Assembly: GCA_031425195.1 (NCBI GenBank)
Contig: JANPIX010000017.1
Coordinates: forward strand, 62,001-126,000
From: JANPIX01 sp031425195
GTDB taxonomy: Bacteria; Pseudomonadota; Alphaproteobacteria; Rhodobacterales; Rhodobacteraceae
Length of the DNA stretch: 64,000 nt
Direction: 5' to 3'
The position numbers and the translations under genes are program-made. The notes under the pieces were generated by a model, which did not search any database, was not told the origin of the DNA, and saw only the letters and a program-made list of their open reading frames with translations. Positions within the stretch are counted from its first letter, which is position 1. Every line of letters starts with the position of its first letter. Shown one piece after another: positions 26,471-36,202 of the stretch.

Positions 26471-27364
26471 ATGTTCGATTGGGATGATCTCAAGATCTTT
26501 CTGGCCGTGGCCGATGAGGGCAGCACGCTTGGCGCGGCGCGCGCGCTTGGCATCAACCAGTCTACCGTCCAGCGACGGCTTGCGGCTTTGGAAGACCGCC
26601 TCGGACGGCGGCTTGTCGACCGTCTGGTGACGGGCTACCGCCTTACCCCGCTTGGCCACGCCACCCTGCCCGCCGCGCGTGACGCGGCAGCGGCTCTGGT
26701 GGCCTTCGAACGGGCGGTTGAAGCGGCAGCCCGCACAGCCGCCGGTGTGGTCCGCGTCACTTGCCCCGAACCCATTGCCCTGAAACTGACGCAGGCCGGA
26801 TTTCTGGAAAGGTTCCACGCAGCCCACCCCGGCATGACCATCGCCTTTGTCCTGAGCGACCAATACGTCGATCTGGCAAAGGGCGAGGCTGATGTCGCCC
26901 TTCGCTCCGGCGATACCGACGACGGTGTTCTGGTCGGGCGCAAAATCGCGGATTCGCTTTGGGCGGTTTATGCCAGCACAGATTATGTCGCCCGCCACGG
27001 CGCGCCCGCCGATGAAACGGAAATCGCGCGCCACCCCCTTGTCGGGTTCGAACAGGGCATGGCACGCCACCGCGCCGTGATGTGGCTGAACGAGGTTGCC
27101 CCCGGTGCCACCTACGCCGCCCGCAACAGCAGCGTTCTGGGCCTGATCTATGCCGTGAAGGCGGGCGTTGGCGTCGCCGCCCTGCCCATGTCGCTGGGCG
27201 ACAGCGAACCCGATCTGGTGCGCGTTCTAGGGCCGGTCCCCGCCCTGACCCGGGCATGGCGCATCCTTGCCCACCCCGACCGTCGCCATTCACCCGAAGT
27301 CTCGGCGTTCTTTGATTTTGTGCTGGCCGAAACGGCCAACCTGAAACCCATCCTGACCGGCTGA
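26471..27364 (+). CDS. LysR-family transcriptional regulator
   Basis: 297 residues with an N-terminal winged helix-turn-helix (GINQSTVQRRLAALEDRLGRRLVDR) and a C-terminal periplasmic-binding-like effector domain that starts around 90 (GVVRVTCPEP). Divergent from the methyltransferase gene and convergent, with a 3-bp gap, on the M20 amidohydrolase gene. Effector and targets unknown; the adjacent divergent gene is the first candidate. Confidence 0.87.
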   Translation: MFDWDDLKIFLAVADEGSTLGAARALGINQSTVQRRLAALEDRLGRRLVDRLVTGYRLTPLGHATLPAARDAAAALVAFERAVEAAARTAAGVVRVTCPEPIALKLTQAGFLERFHAAHPGMTIAFVLSDQYVDLAKGEADVALRSGDTDDGVLVGRKIADSLWAVYASTDYVARHGAPADETEIARHPLVGFEQGMARHRAVMWLNEVAPGATYAARNSSVLGLIYAVKAGVGVAALPMSLGDSEPDLVRVLGPVPALTRAWRILAHPDRRHSPEVSAFFDFVLAETANLKPILTG

Positions 27365-27367
27365 CGG

Positions 27368-28534
27368 TCAGGCAGCAGGCAGGCGCGCCTCGACCATCCC
27401 GGCAAACCAGCTTGACCCAAAGGGTATCGCCGTATCATCAAAATCATAGGCCGGATGGTGCACCATCGCCGTGTCGCCGTTCCCCATGAAGATATAGGCC
27501 CCCGGACGTTCGTTCAGCATGAAACTGAAATCCTCGGCCCCCATCAGGGGCGGTGTGTCGATATCGACCTGTCCCGAAACCGCGCGGGCCACATCGGCGG
27601 CGAACACCGTATTCTCCGGCGCATTCACAGTCACGGGATAGCCCCGTCGGTAATCCACCTGCGCCACCGCACCCAGCGTCTGGGCGGTGCCTTCGGCAAT
27701 CGCCTTCACCCGCCCTTCCACATAGTCCTGAACGCCCGGGTCCATCGTGCGCACCGTGCCTTTCAGCACAACAGTCTGCGGAATGACGTTGTGCGCCGTG
27801 CTGTCAGTGGTGACGGCACACACCGACACGACCACCTGTTTCATCGGATCGACCCCGCGGCTCGCGATGGTCTGCAGCATGACGATCACCTGCGCCGCCA
27901 CCACCATCGTATCGATGCAGTCATGCGGCTTGGCGGCGTGGCCGCCCTTGCCCGTCAGCGTGATGTCGAACTGATCTGCACTGGCCATGATGGCACCGGG
28001 GCGGATGGCAAAGGTGCCGACAGGAATGCCCGGCATGTTGTGCATGCCGTAAACCTCGTCAATCGCCCAGCGATCCATCATCCCCTCGGCCACCATCTCA
28101 CGCCCACCGCCGCCGCCTTCTTCGGCGGGCTGAAAGATCACCACGGCCGTCCCGTCGAAATTCCGCGTCTCTGCCAGATACTTGGCCGCACCCAAAAGCA
28201 TCGCCGTATGGCCGTCATGCCCGCAGGCATGCATCTTGCCGGGCACGGTGCTGGCGTATTCCGCCCCCGTCGCCTCATTGATGGGCAAGGCGTCCATATC
28301 GGCGCGCAGGCCGATGGTGCGGCCCTGACTGTCGGATTTGCCGCGGATCACACCCACCACCCCGGTGCGCCCGATGCCCGTGACCACCTCGTCACAGCCG
28401 AATTCCCGCAGCAGATCGGCCACTTTGGCGGCGGTGCGGTGCACATCGAACAGCAGTTCGGGGTGGCGGTGGAAATCCTGACGCCATCCGGCGATTTCGG
28501 GTTGCAGATCGGCAAGGCGGTTCTTGACGGGCAT
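27368..28534 (-). CDS. M20 family amidohydrolase (hippurate hydrolase/aminoacylase-like)
   Basis: 388-residue zinc amidohydrolase. Metal and catalytic motifs: ACGHDGHTAML, PAEEGGGG, YGMHNMPG, and HHPAYDF near the C terminus. Family members release amino acids from N-acyl or N-aroyl forms. Start is an ATG with AAGGAG 7 bases upstream; the longer open frame reads into the spacer. It follows the FAD oxidoreductase by 49 bp and shares its strand with argE, facing an oligopeptide-type transporter, so N-acylated amino acids or short peptides are plausible substrates. Confidence 0.88.
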   Translation of the reverse strand: MPVKNRLADLQPEIAGWRQDFHRHPELLFDVHRTAAKVADLLREFGCDEVVTGIGRTGVVGVIRGKSDSQGRTIGLRADMDALPINEATGAEYASTVPGKMHACGHDGHTAMLLGAAKYLAETRNFDGTAVVIFQPAEEGGGGGREMVAEGMMDRWAIDEVYGMHNMPGIPVGTFAIRPGAIMASADQFDITLTGKGGHAAKPHDCIDTMVVAAQVIVMLQTIASRGVDPMKQVVVSVCAVTTDSTAHNVIPQTVVLKGTVRTMDPGVQDYVEGRVKAIAEGTAQTLGAVAQVDYRRGYPVTVNAPENTVFAADVARAVSGQVDIDTPPLMGAEDFSFMLNERPGAYIFMGNGDTAMVHHPAYDFDDTAIPFGSSWFAGMVEARLPAA

Positions 28535-28583
28535 GGGGCTACTCCTTCTTTCAGGCCAGAGTGCGCCGCCCCCGCCCCGGTGT

Positions 28584-29930
28584 CTAGAGCGACGGCCCGG
28601 GTAGAAGCGATGAACCATCCGAAAACCGCGACAGGCGAAAACGGTGCAAATCGTGGCCGACAGGCCCGCCCACCACAAGATCGGCGACCACCCGGCCCAC
28701 CCCCGGCCCGATGCCAAAGCCATGCCCGCTCATCCCCGTGGCGATGACAAGGCCGGGGATCTGCGCCACCCGGTCGATCACGGGCACCACGTCGGGCATG
28801 GAATCGATCATCCCCGCCCAAGCCAGCCGCAGCCGGGGCCGGCCAAGCGTGGGGAAAGCGGCGGCGAAATCATCCTGCACGCGGCCCAGACTTTTGAGGT
28901 TGGGCGCAGGGTTCAGAACGCGCATCGCCTCGAACGGTGACGGCGCGTCAGGCGACCATTGGCGCGGGGTGCCCCAGGCATCCGGGAAATGCGCCGGGGC
29001 CTTTGCGCGCAGGCGGGTGGATCGCAGATCACGCCGCCATGTCGGCAGATAGGCCCGCAGGTTGCGAAACGCATCCGGGCCAATCATGAAATCATGCCGC
29101 GCACCGGGTGCAATCGAATACCCGCCATCCGCCCGCCTGCGAAAGGCAAAACGGTCGTCGGCGACGTTTCCCGGAAAAATCTCGGGCATAGGCTCGGTCG
29201 CGGCAACAGTCGCCAGAACCGACAGTTGCGGCAGATCAATCCCCTGCGCACGGGCAAAAAGCGCCGACCACGCCCCGCCCGCCAGAACCACCTGATCACA
29301 GCGGATGCGCCCCTGTTCCGTCACCACCCCCGCCACGCGCCCCCCGGAAAGGTCGAGCGCGCGCACAGCACAGTTCTCCACAATGGCCGCCCCCCGCGCC
29401 ACAGCCCCCTGCGCCAGTGTCGGCACCGCGACGGAAGGTTCCGCCCGCGCATCCGATGGCGTGAACAGACCGCCGATCCACGGCGCTGCCACCCCGGTAA
29501 GACGCCCGACGATCTGCCCCTCGCTCAGCAGATGGGTGTCAAGATCATGGGCGCGGGCATGATCCATCCATGCCTCATAGTCCCCCAGTTCCCGGTGCGT
29601 GCGCGCCAGATACATGACCCCGGTCTGCCGAAACCCAAGCGCGTCGCCAAATTCCTGTGCCAGCGATTTCCAGATGCGCAGGCTTTCGCACATGATCGGC
29701 AACTCGGCAGGATCACGGCCCTGCTGCCGGATCCAGCCCCAGTTGCGCGACGATTGTTCGCCCGCGATGCGGCCCTTCTCGCACAGCGTGACAGACAGGC
29801 CGCGCTCGGCCAGAAACCACGCCGTCATCACCCCGATGACACCACCCCCGATGACCACCACATCGCAGGATTTCGGCACGGGGCCGGGGTATCTGACGGG
29901 GTCTGCTTCGGAAATGGGAAACCCGGTCAT
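28584..29930 (-). CDS. FAD-dependent oxidoreductase (DadA/glycine oxidase-like)
   Basis: 448 residues. The FAD-binding dinucleotide fold is at 22-50 (VVVIGGGVIGVMTAWFLAERG, with the acid in LCEKG), followed by SSRNWGWIRQQGRD, common in alphaproteobacterial amino-acid or amine oxidases. The C terminus has the second FAD contact GMSGHGFGIGPGVG. Likely oxidises a secondary or D-amino acid; the exact substrate is unknown. Its start overlaps the argE stop (ATGA), linking it to deacylation by the flanking M20 enzymes. Confidence 0.82.
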   Translation of the reverse strand: MTGFPISEADPVRYPGPVPKSCDVVVIGGGVIGVMTAWFLAERGLSVTLCEKGRIAGEQSSRNWGWIRQQGRDPAELPIMCESLRIWKSLAQEFGDALGFRQTGVMYLARTHRELGDYEAWMDHARAHDLDTHLLSEGQIVGRLTGVAAPWIGGLFTPSDARAEPSVAVPTLAQGAVARGAAIVENCAVRALDLSGGRVAGVVTEQGRIRCDQVVLAGGAWSALFARAQGIDLPQLSVLATVAATEPMPEIFPGNVADDRFAFRRRADGGYSIAPGARHDFMIGPDAFRNLRAYLPTWRRDLRSTRLRAKAPAHFPDAWGTPRQWSPDAPSPFEAMRVLNPAPNLKSLGRVQDDFAAAFPTLGRPRLRLAWAGMIDSMPDVVPVIDRVAQIPGLVIATGMSGHGFGIGPGVGRVVADLVVGGPVGHDLHRFRLSRFSDGSSLLPGPSL

Positions 29931-31081
29931 GCCGACAGATCGGCGACCAGCCGTTCCATGAAGGCCCAGCCCGCCTCGAACTGCGACAGTTCCAGAAATT
30001 CATTGGCCTGATGCGCCTGCGCGATGTCACCGGGGCCGCAGATCACGGCGGCATAGCCTTCGGCCTGAAACTGCCCCGCCTCGGTCCCGTAACTCACCAC
30101 CTGCACACCGTTGTCCCCGGTCAATCGGCGGCACAGTTCCTCGGCCGCCCCCGTCCCCGAAGGATCAAGCGGCGGCGCATCGAAAAAGCGGTCAACCGTG
30201 ATGCCCGCCTCGGGGTGAACCCGGCGCATTCCGGCATCGACTGCGGCAATCTTCGCCTCCCACCGGCGATACCAGTCGGCCATGTCCTCGCCCGGCACGA
30301 TGCGGAACTCCATGACGAATTCCGCATGTTCCGCCGTAATGTTGTTGGCCGTGCCGCCGTGGAACCGGCCCACGTGCAGCGTCGTGAACGGCGGATCAAA
30401 GGGTTCCGCAAGCGCGGACGGCACCATCGCCTGAACCCGCGCATTTTCATCGTTGATCCAGTCGATCAGACGCGCCGCCTCCATCACCGCCGATACGCCG
30501 TACGGCAGGCGTGACGAATGGACAGGGTGCCCGCGCAGCGTGATGCGATACCCCGCCCCGCCCTTTTGCCCGGTAATGACGCGCATCATCGACGGCTCTC
30601 CCACCACCACGGCGCTGGCGCGGGGCAGGGTTTCCACCATGGCACGGATCATTGCGGGCGCACCCAAAAGCCCCAACTCCTCGTCATGGCTCAGCGCGAT
30701 CTGGATCGGGCGGCGCACACCGCGCGCCAGCGCAAGCGGAACCGCCGCCAGCGCCAAGGCGACAAATCCCTTCATGTCACTCGTGCCGCGCCCGTAAAGC
30801 CTGCCCCCCTGCTCCGTGACGGTCCAGGGGTCCGTCGCCCAGACCTGTCCTTCCACCGGCACGACATCACTGTGGCCCGACAGGATCACGCCGCCCGGCA
30901 CCAAAGGCCCGACGTTGGCAAACAGCGAAGCCTTGGTCCGGTCATCGTTCCAGACCCGCTGTGACGCCACACCATGACCGGCAAGATAGGCTTCGACCCA
31001 ATCGACCAGATCCAGATTGCTGTCATGGCTGACGGTGGGAAAGGCCACCAGCCGGTTCAAGATATCGCGTGCCGCCTGCAT
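29927..31081 (-). CDS. argE: acetylornithine deacetylase-like M20 peptidase
   Basis: 384-residue M20A enzyme with all zinc-site motifs: SGHSDVVPVEG, YGRGTSDMKGF, SHDEELGLLGA and the late HQANEF. It resembles ArgE, which releases acetate from N-acetylornithine. Start at ATG 31081 has AAGGGGA 8 bases upstream; a TTG directly before it is open but unlikely. It leads an operon with the FAD oxidoreductase and the M20 amidohydrolase, so the substrate may be another N-acyl amino acid. The 216-bp divergent spacer to the transporter has an AT-rich core around 31190-31280, where promoters would lie. Confidence 0.82.
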   Translation of the reverse strand: MQAARDILNRLVAFPTVSHDSNLDLVDWVEAYLAGHGVASQRVWNDDRTKASLFANVGPLVPGGVILSGHSDVVPVEGQVWATDPWTVTEQGGRLYGRGTSDMKGFVALALAAVPLALARGVRRPIQIALSHDEELGLLGAPAMIRAMVETLPRASAVVVGEPSMMRVITGQKGGAGYRITLRGHPVHSSRLPYGVSAVMEAARLIDWINDENARVQAMVPSALAEPFDPPFTTLHVGRFHGGTANNITAEHAEFVMEFRIVPGEDMADWYRRWEAKIAAVDAGMRRVHPEAGITVDRFFDAPPLDPSGTGAAEELCRRLTGDNGVQVVSYGTEAGQFQAEGYAAVICGPGDIAQAHQANEFLELSQFEAGWAFMERLVADLSA

Positions 31082-31300
31082 CAACCCATTCCCCTTATCG
31101 CCGGTTTGCCCGCAGCGTCGCCCTTGGCGCGGGATTGTTCAAGGGCCATGCCGTGACGCTACGGCAATGCCGTTGGGGCAAGTCTGCGGCAAAACGAAAG
31201 AAACTTGCGGGCTTACGAAAAATGGCTAAGACTGATCGAAATACGGCGGGCAGAAAACGAACCGACCCGACGATTAATTCCTTAGCGCGGGGAGCGTTAT

Positions 31301-32335
31301 ATGCCCGATGGGGCCTTGCCCGTCCTTGATGTCAAGGGCCTCAAGACTGTATTCCGCACCCGTGGCGGCGAAGTTCACGCCGTGAACTCGGTCAGTTTTC
31401 ACCTTGATGCAGGTGAACTGGTTGGTGTGGTCGGTGAAAGCGGTTCGGGCAAATCCGTGACCATGATGTCGCTTGTGCGCCTTCTGCCGCAACCGCCCGC
31501 CGACATCCGCGGAGGCACCGTGATGCTTGGCGACATCGACCTGCGCACCTGCGACGCAGAAACTCTGCGGAAGGTGCGCGGCGCGCGGATCGGGTTCGTG
31601 TTTCAAGACCCGATGACAAGCCTGAACCCGGTGTTCACCGTCGGCGCGCAGATCATCGAACCGCTGCGCACCCACATGGGCATGAACCGCGAACAGGCGA
31701 CGCAGCGTGCGGTCGAACTTCTGGAACTTGTGGGCATTCCCGATGCAAAGGCGCGGCTCGCCGCCTATCCGCACCAGTTTTCCGGCGGCATGCGTCAGCG
31801 TGTGATGATCGCGATTGCCCTAGCTTGCGATCCGGAAATTCTGATCGCCGACGAACCAACCACGGCACTTGATGTGACGATTCAGGCGCAAATTCTTGAA
31901 CTCGTTCGCGAATTGCGCCGCAAACTCGGGATGGCGATCATCTGGATCACCCACGATCTTGGCGTCATCGCGGGCATCGCTGACCGGGTGATGGTCATGT
32001 ATGCCGGGCAGATCGTCGAACAGGGGCCGGTGAAAGACCTCTTTGCACGGCCCCAGCATCCCTATACCCGCGCCCTTTTGAAAACCATTCCCAAACTGGG
32101 CGGCCGCCGCGAGGCGCGCCTGCAGGTGATCGAAGGCCAGCCTCCCCTGATGACGGCGGAACCTTCGGCCTGTGCCTTCCGCGACCGCTGCGCGCATGTG
32201 TTCGACAGATGCCACCGCGAAAATCCACAGCGTCGGTCGACGGACGGAAACCCCGTGGGCCGGGGCCACGATGTGGCCTGCCACTGGGCCGCCGATCAGG
32301 CCCGCGCCTCCGCCACCGAGGTTGCCCATGCTTGA
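31301..32335 (+). CDS. oligopeptide-type ABC transporter ATPase (DppD/OppD-like)
   Basis: 344-residue ATPase with Walker A GESGSGKS, signature SGGMRQR and Walker B EILIADEPTTALD, then the C-terminal oligopeptide/dipeptide extension with four cysteines (CAFRDRCAHVFDRC and a later C) that can hold an iron-sulfur cluster in this family. GGGAG lies 6 bases before the start. First gene of the transporter operon; it overlaps the second ATPase by 8 bp. Confidence 0.9.
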   Translation: MPDGALPVLDVKGLKTVFRTRGGEVHAVNSVSFHLDAGELVGVVGESGSGKSVTMMSLVRLLPQPPADIRGGTVMLGDIDLRTCDAETLRKVRGARIGFVFQDPMTSLNPVFTVGAQIIEPLRTHMGMNREQATQRAVELLELVGIPDAKARLAAYPHQFSGGMRQRVMIAIALACDPEILIADEPTTALDVTIQAQILELVRELRRKLGMAIIWITHDLGVIAGIADRVMVMYAGQIVEQGPVKDLFARPQHPYTRALLKTIPKLGGRREARLQVIEGQPPLMTAEPSACAFRDRCAHVFDRCHRENPQRRSTDGNPVGRGHDVACHWAADQARASATEVAHA

Positions 32336-33392
32336 TGCCACACCCGGCACAAAACTGGTGGAGGTGCGCAACCTCAAGATGTATTTCCCGATCCACACCG
32401 GGCTGTTCCGGCGTCACACGGGTGATGTGAAAGCCGTCGACGGGGTAAGTTTTGATATCTACCAAGGGGAAACCCTCGGGCTTGTGGGCGAATCAGGTTG
32501 CGGGAAATCAACTGTGGGTCGTGCACTGCTGCGTCTTTACGAACTGACCGATGGGCAGGTGGTGATCGGCGGCACCGACATCGCGAGCCTTGATGCAGAG
32601 GCTTTGCGCAAGGCGCGCCCGGCCATGCAAATGGTGTTTCAAGACCCGCAGGCGAGCCTCAATCCCCGCATGACGCTCGCCGCGATCATTGGCGAACCGT
32701 TGCAGGAACATACCGATTGGCCCGCCGACCGCCGGTTGGAACGGGTCTACGAACTGATGGATGCTGTCGGCCTGAACCGGCGCTTTGCAAACCGTTATCC
32801 CTATGAATTTTCGGGCGGGCAGCGCCAAAGGATCGGCATCGCCCGCGCCCTTGCCCTGAACCCGCGTTTCATCGTCTGTGACGAACCGATCGCCGCTCTT
32901 GACGTGTCGATACAGGCGCAGGTGGTCAATCTGCTGGAAGATCTGCAGGAAAAGTTCGGCCTGACCTATCTGTTCATCAGTCATGACCTGTCGATGGTGC
33001 GCCACATCGCCGACCGTGTCGCCGTCATGTATCTGGGTCAGATTGCCGAACTTTCACCGCGTGACGATCTGTTCGCCAAACCCCTGCACCCCTACGCCAA
33101 GGCGCTGTTGTCCGCCGTGCCCGAACCTGATCCGGCACGCGAAGCGACGCGCCGGCGGATCATTCTGGTGGGCGACGTCCCTTCACCCGCCAACCCGCCC
33201 CTTGGATGCAACTTCTGCACCCGGTGCCCCGAGGTGCAGCCGATCTGCCGCACCGACCAACCAGAATTGCGCGAAGTGGCCCCCGGCCGTCAGGTGGCCT
33301 GCCATTTCGTGCCTGTCCAAACCACCAGTGTCGGGCCAACCGACCATCGACCCGAGGCATCCGAGCCAACCCAACAAGGAGTACCACAATGA
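32328..33392 (+). CDS. oligopeptide-type ABC transporter ATPase (DppF/OppF-like)
   Basis: 354-residue ATPase with Walker A GESGCGKS, signature SGGQRQR and Walker B FIVCDEPIAALD, and the C-terminal Cys-rich extension (CNFCTRCPEVQPIC). Pairs with the preceding ATPase. The ATG at 32328 lies inside the end of that gene; the upstream open frame is its shadow. The stop overlaps the binding-protein start (ATGA). Confidence 0.9.
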   Translation: MLDATPGTKLVEVRNLKMYFPIHTGLFRRHTGDVKAVDGVSFDIYQGETLGLVGESGCGKSTVGRALLRLYELTDGQVVIGGTDIASLDAEALRKARPAMQMVFQDPQASLNPRMTLAAIIGEPLQEHTDWPADRRLERVYELMDAVGLNRRFANRYPYEFSGGQRQRIGIARALALNPRFIVCDEPIAALDVSIQAQVVNLLEDLQEKFGLTYLFISHDLSMVRHIADRVAVMYLGQIAELSPRDDLFAKPLHPYAKALLSAVPEPDPAREATRRRIILVGDVPSPANPPLGCNFCTRCPEVQPICRTDQPELREVAPGRQVACHFVPVQTTSVGPTDHRPEASEPTQQGVPQ

Positions 33393-35092
33393 AATTGAAA
33401 ACAGCCCTTCTGGGCGCGGTGGCGGCCTTTGCGCTTGCGCCCGCTGCCCATGCCGAACGCGGCACCGATGGCCAGGTAAACCTCAGCTTTGCTCAGGCCG
33501 TGTCGACGCTGAACCCGTTCCTGTCGGGCGGCACCAAGGACATTTATGCCGCCAGCATGGTGATCGAACCGCTGGCCGGCTATGACGCCGAAGGCAAGAT
33601 TTTCCCGCGTCTCGTGACCGAAATCCCGACCGTCGAAAACGGTGGCATTTCCGAAGACCTCAAGACCGTCACCTGGAAACTCATTCCCGGCCTGAAATGG
33701 TCGGACGGCACGGCTTTCACGGCGGCCGACGTGGTATTTACCGGCAACTACTGCATGGACCCGGCCGGTGGCTGCGCGCAGCTGTCGAAATTCGAAGGCG
33801 TGACCAACATCGAAGCGGTCGATGATGTGACAGTGCGCGTGACCTTCGCCGATGCAAAGCCCAATCCCTATACCGCCTTTGTGGGCAGCCAGTCGCCGAT
33901 CCTGCAAAAAGCTCAGTTTGAATCCTGCCTTGGGGCCGCAGCCCCAACCTGCACCGCGCAAAACAACGCCCCCATTGGCACCGGCCCGTTCCGCGTCACC
34001 GACTTCAAGGTGAACGACGTCGTGACACTCGAGGCGAACCCCGAATACCGTGATCCCGCCAAACCCGCCTTTGCCACCGCCGTGATCAAGGGCGGCGGCG
34101 ATGCGCTGGCTTCGGCAAGTTCGGTCATGGAAACAGGCGAATTCGACTATGCCTGGAACACCCAGATCGCACCCGATGTGCAGCAGACGATGACTGCGGC
34201 GGGCAAGGGTCAATTCGTGGTGGCCTTCGGCACGCTGGTCGAACGTCTGGAAATCAACCTCACCGACCCCTCCGCCGATCTGCCCGAGGCAGAGCGTTCA
34301 ACAGCCAAGCATCCCCACCCTATCCTGTCCGACATCAACGTGCGTCAGGCCCTGTCAATGGCGATTGACCGCCAGACACTGGTCGACGTGGGTTACGGCG
34401 CAGGCGGCCTGCCGACCTGCAACCTCGTACCCGCTCCTGCCGCTTATGCCTCCGACAACACCGCCTGCCTGACGCAGGATATGGAAGGCGCCAAGGCCCT
34501 GCTGGAAACCGCAGGCTGGACCGACAGCGACGGCGACGGCATCCGCGACAAGGACGGCAAGAAATTCTCGATCCTGTATCAGACCACCGTCAACCCGATC
34601 CGTCAGGATTTCCAGGCGCTGATCAAAAGCTGGTGGACGGAACTGGGTGTCGAGGTTGAACTGAAGGCGATTGATCCGGGCGTGTTCTTTGGTGGCGACG
34701 CCGCATCGCCTGATACGTTCCAGCGTTTCTATGCCGACGTGCAGATGTATGCCGACAACTTTGACGGCACCGATCCAGAGGTCTATCTGGCCAACCGGAC
34801 CTGCGAAAAGGCACCGTCGCCCGAAACCCAGTGGCAGGGCGAAAACATCAACCGCTTCTGCGACCCGGCCTATGATGCAATGATCGCCGAACTTGGCCGC
34901 ACAGTGGGCGACGACGCCCGCGGTGCCGTTGCCAAGAAACTGAACGACATGATCACCAAAGACAGCGCGTCGATGCTGCCGCTGGTGCACCGTGGCACCC
35001 TTTCTGCCCATTCCAACGCGCTGGGCGGCGTCGTAATGAACGCTTGGGATACCGAGCTTTGGAACGTCGCGGACTGGACCCGCGTGAAGTAA
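33389..35092 (+). CDS. periplasmic solute-binding protein, family 5 (oligopeptide-type)
   Basis: 567 residues. Signal peptide at 1-22 (MKLKTALLGAVAAFALAPAAHA). The mature part has SBP_bac_5 features: AVSTLNPFLSGG, WKLIPGLKWSDGTAFTAADVVF, GTGPFRV, and NVRQALSMAIDRQTLVD. AAGGAG stands 7 bases before the start. It contains DSDGDGIRDKDGKKF, a Ca2+-loop-like insertion also seen in some peptide-binding proteins. Ligand unknown; the divergent M20/oxidase operon argues for short peptides, N-acyl amino acids or opine-like compounds. Confidence 0.9.
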   Translation: MKLKTALLGAVAAFALAPAAHAERGTDGQVNLSFAQAVSTLNPFLSGGTKDIYAASMVIEPLAGYDAEGKIFPRLVTEIPTVENGGISEDLKTVTWKLIPGLKWSDGTAFTAADVVFTGNYCMDPAGGCAQLSKFEGVTNIEAVDDVTVRVTFADAKPNPYTAFVGSQSPILQKAQFESCLGAAAPTCTAQNNAPIGTGPFRVTDFKVNDVVTLEANPEYRDPAKPAFATAVIKGGGDALASASSVMETGEFDYAWNTQIAPDVQQTMTAAGKGQFVVAFGTLVERLEINLTDPSADLPEAERSTAKHPHPILSDINVRQALSMAIDRQTLVDVGYGAGGLPTCNLVPAPAAYASDNTACLTQDMEGAKALLETAGWTDSDGDGIRDKDGKKFSILYQTTVNPIRQDFQALIKSWWTELGVEVELKAIDPGVFFGGDAASPDTFQRFYADVQMYADNFDGTDPEVYLANRTCEKAPSPETQWQGENINRFCDPAYDAMIAELGRTVGDDARGAVAKKLNDMITKDSASMLPLVHRGTLSAHSNALGGVVMNAWDTELWNVADWTRVK

Positions 35093-35102
35093 GCCATACA
35101 TC

Positions 35103-35128
35103 CGGCCCCGCGTTCATTCGCGGGGCCG
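35103..35128 (+). terminator. hairpin between binding protein and permease genes
   Basis: A perfect 10-bp stem (CGGCCCCGCG/CGCGGGGCCG, loop TTCATT) followed by TTT, 10 bases after the binding-protein stop. Probably a partial terminator or 3' stabiliser that keeps binding protein above permease level. Confidence 0.7.
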
Positions 35129-35194
35129 TTTCCATGACTTGCGGCTACTGTCACCCCCGACATCAAAACAGACTTAAAGCGAGGCGCGGCGCAG

Positions 35195-36202
35195 ATGCTC
35201 ACCTACACGCTTCGGCGGCTGCTGTTGGCAATCCCGACACTTCTGCTGATCAGCCTTGTGATCTTTCTTCTGGTCGACTTCGCGCCGGGCAGCCCGATGT
35301 CGGAAATACCACTGACCATTCCCACTGAAGTCCGCCTCAAGATGATCGCGGCCATGGGTGCTGATCAGCCTGTCTTCGTGCGCTACTTCCTCTGGCTCAA
35401 ACAGTTTTTCTGGATCGAACCGGCCTATGCCATCGACGCCTGGTTCGGCACCGATCTGGCGCAGGGCGCACAGCGGATCTTGTCCTGGCAGTCGAAAATT
35501 CCGGTGTTCCAGTTGATCGGCGAACGCCTGCCGCAAACCCTGACCGTGATTGGCACCGCCTATCTCGTGGGGATTGCCATCGCCCTGCCCATCGGCATCT
35601 ATTCCGCCTATCGACAATACAGCTGGTTCGATCAGGCCGGCACCTTTGTCGCGATGGTCGGCTATTCAGTGCCCACATTCTTTACCGGCGTCCTGCTGAA
35701 AGTGATCTTTTCGGTCTGGCTCGGCTGGTTCCCCACCGTCTACGACACCACCCTGCGCGTGATCGACTGGCCCACCTTCATCCGGCAGGTGCAGCAGATG
35801 GCCCTGCCCGTCATGGTTCTGGCCCTGTTCAACGCCGCCGAAATCAGCCGCTTTACCCGCGCATCCATGCTGGAAAACCTGGGCACGGATTATGTCCGCA
35901 CGGCCCGCGCCAAGGGGCTGAGCGAACGGGTTGTCATCCTGAAACATGTGCTCCGCAATTCGCTGATCCCCGTCGTCACCGTCATCGCCCTTGGCCTGCC
36001 CACCATCTTTGGCGGTGCCATCATCACCGAACAGGTGTTCAAGGTGAACGGCATTGGCGCGGCCCTGATCGGCGCCATTAACGTCAGCGACCTGCCCACG
36101 GTGCAAACGCTCACCTTCATCTTCGCCGTTCTGATCGTGCTGTTCAATCTGGTTGCCGACATCCTTTATGGCATCCTTGACCCAAGGATCCGCTATGACT
36201 GA
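35195..36202 (+). CDS. oligopeptide-type ABC permease (DppB/OppB-like)
   Basis: 335-residue permease with about six helices: an N-terminal helix MLTYTLRRLLLAIPTLLLI, a periplasmic loop, and the EAA loop DYVRTARAKGLSERVVILKH. It ends with the family-typical YGILDPRIRYD. The periplasmic loop (roughly 35-105) is fairly long for the family. The next permease overlaps it by 8 bp. Confidence 0.9.
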   Translation: MLTYTLRRLLLAIPTLLLISLVIFLLVDFAPGSPMSEIPLTIPTEVRLKMIAAMGADQPVFVRYFLWLKQFFWIEPAYAIDAWFGTDLAQGAQRILSWQSKIPVFQLIGERLPQTLTVIGTAYLVGIAIALPIGIYSAYRQYSWFDQAGTFVAMVGYSVPTFFTGVLLKVIFSVWLGWFPTVYDTTLRVIDWPTFIRQVQQMALPVMVLALFNAAEISRFTRASMLENLGTDYVRTARAKGLSERVVILKHVLRNSLIPVVTVIALGLPTIFGGAIITEQVFKVNGIGAALIGAINVSDLPTVQTLTFIFAVLIVLFNLVADILYGILDPRIRYD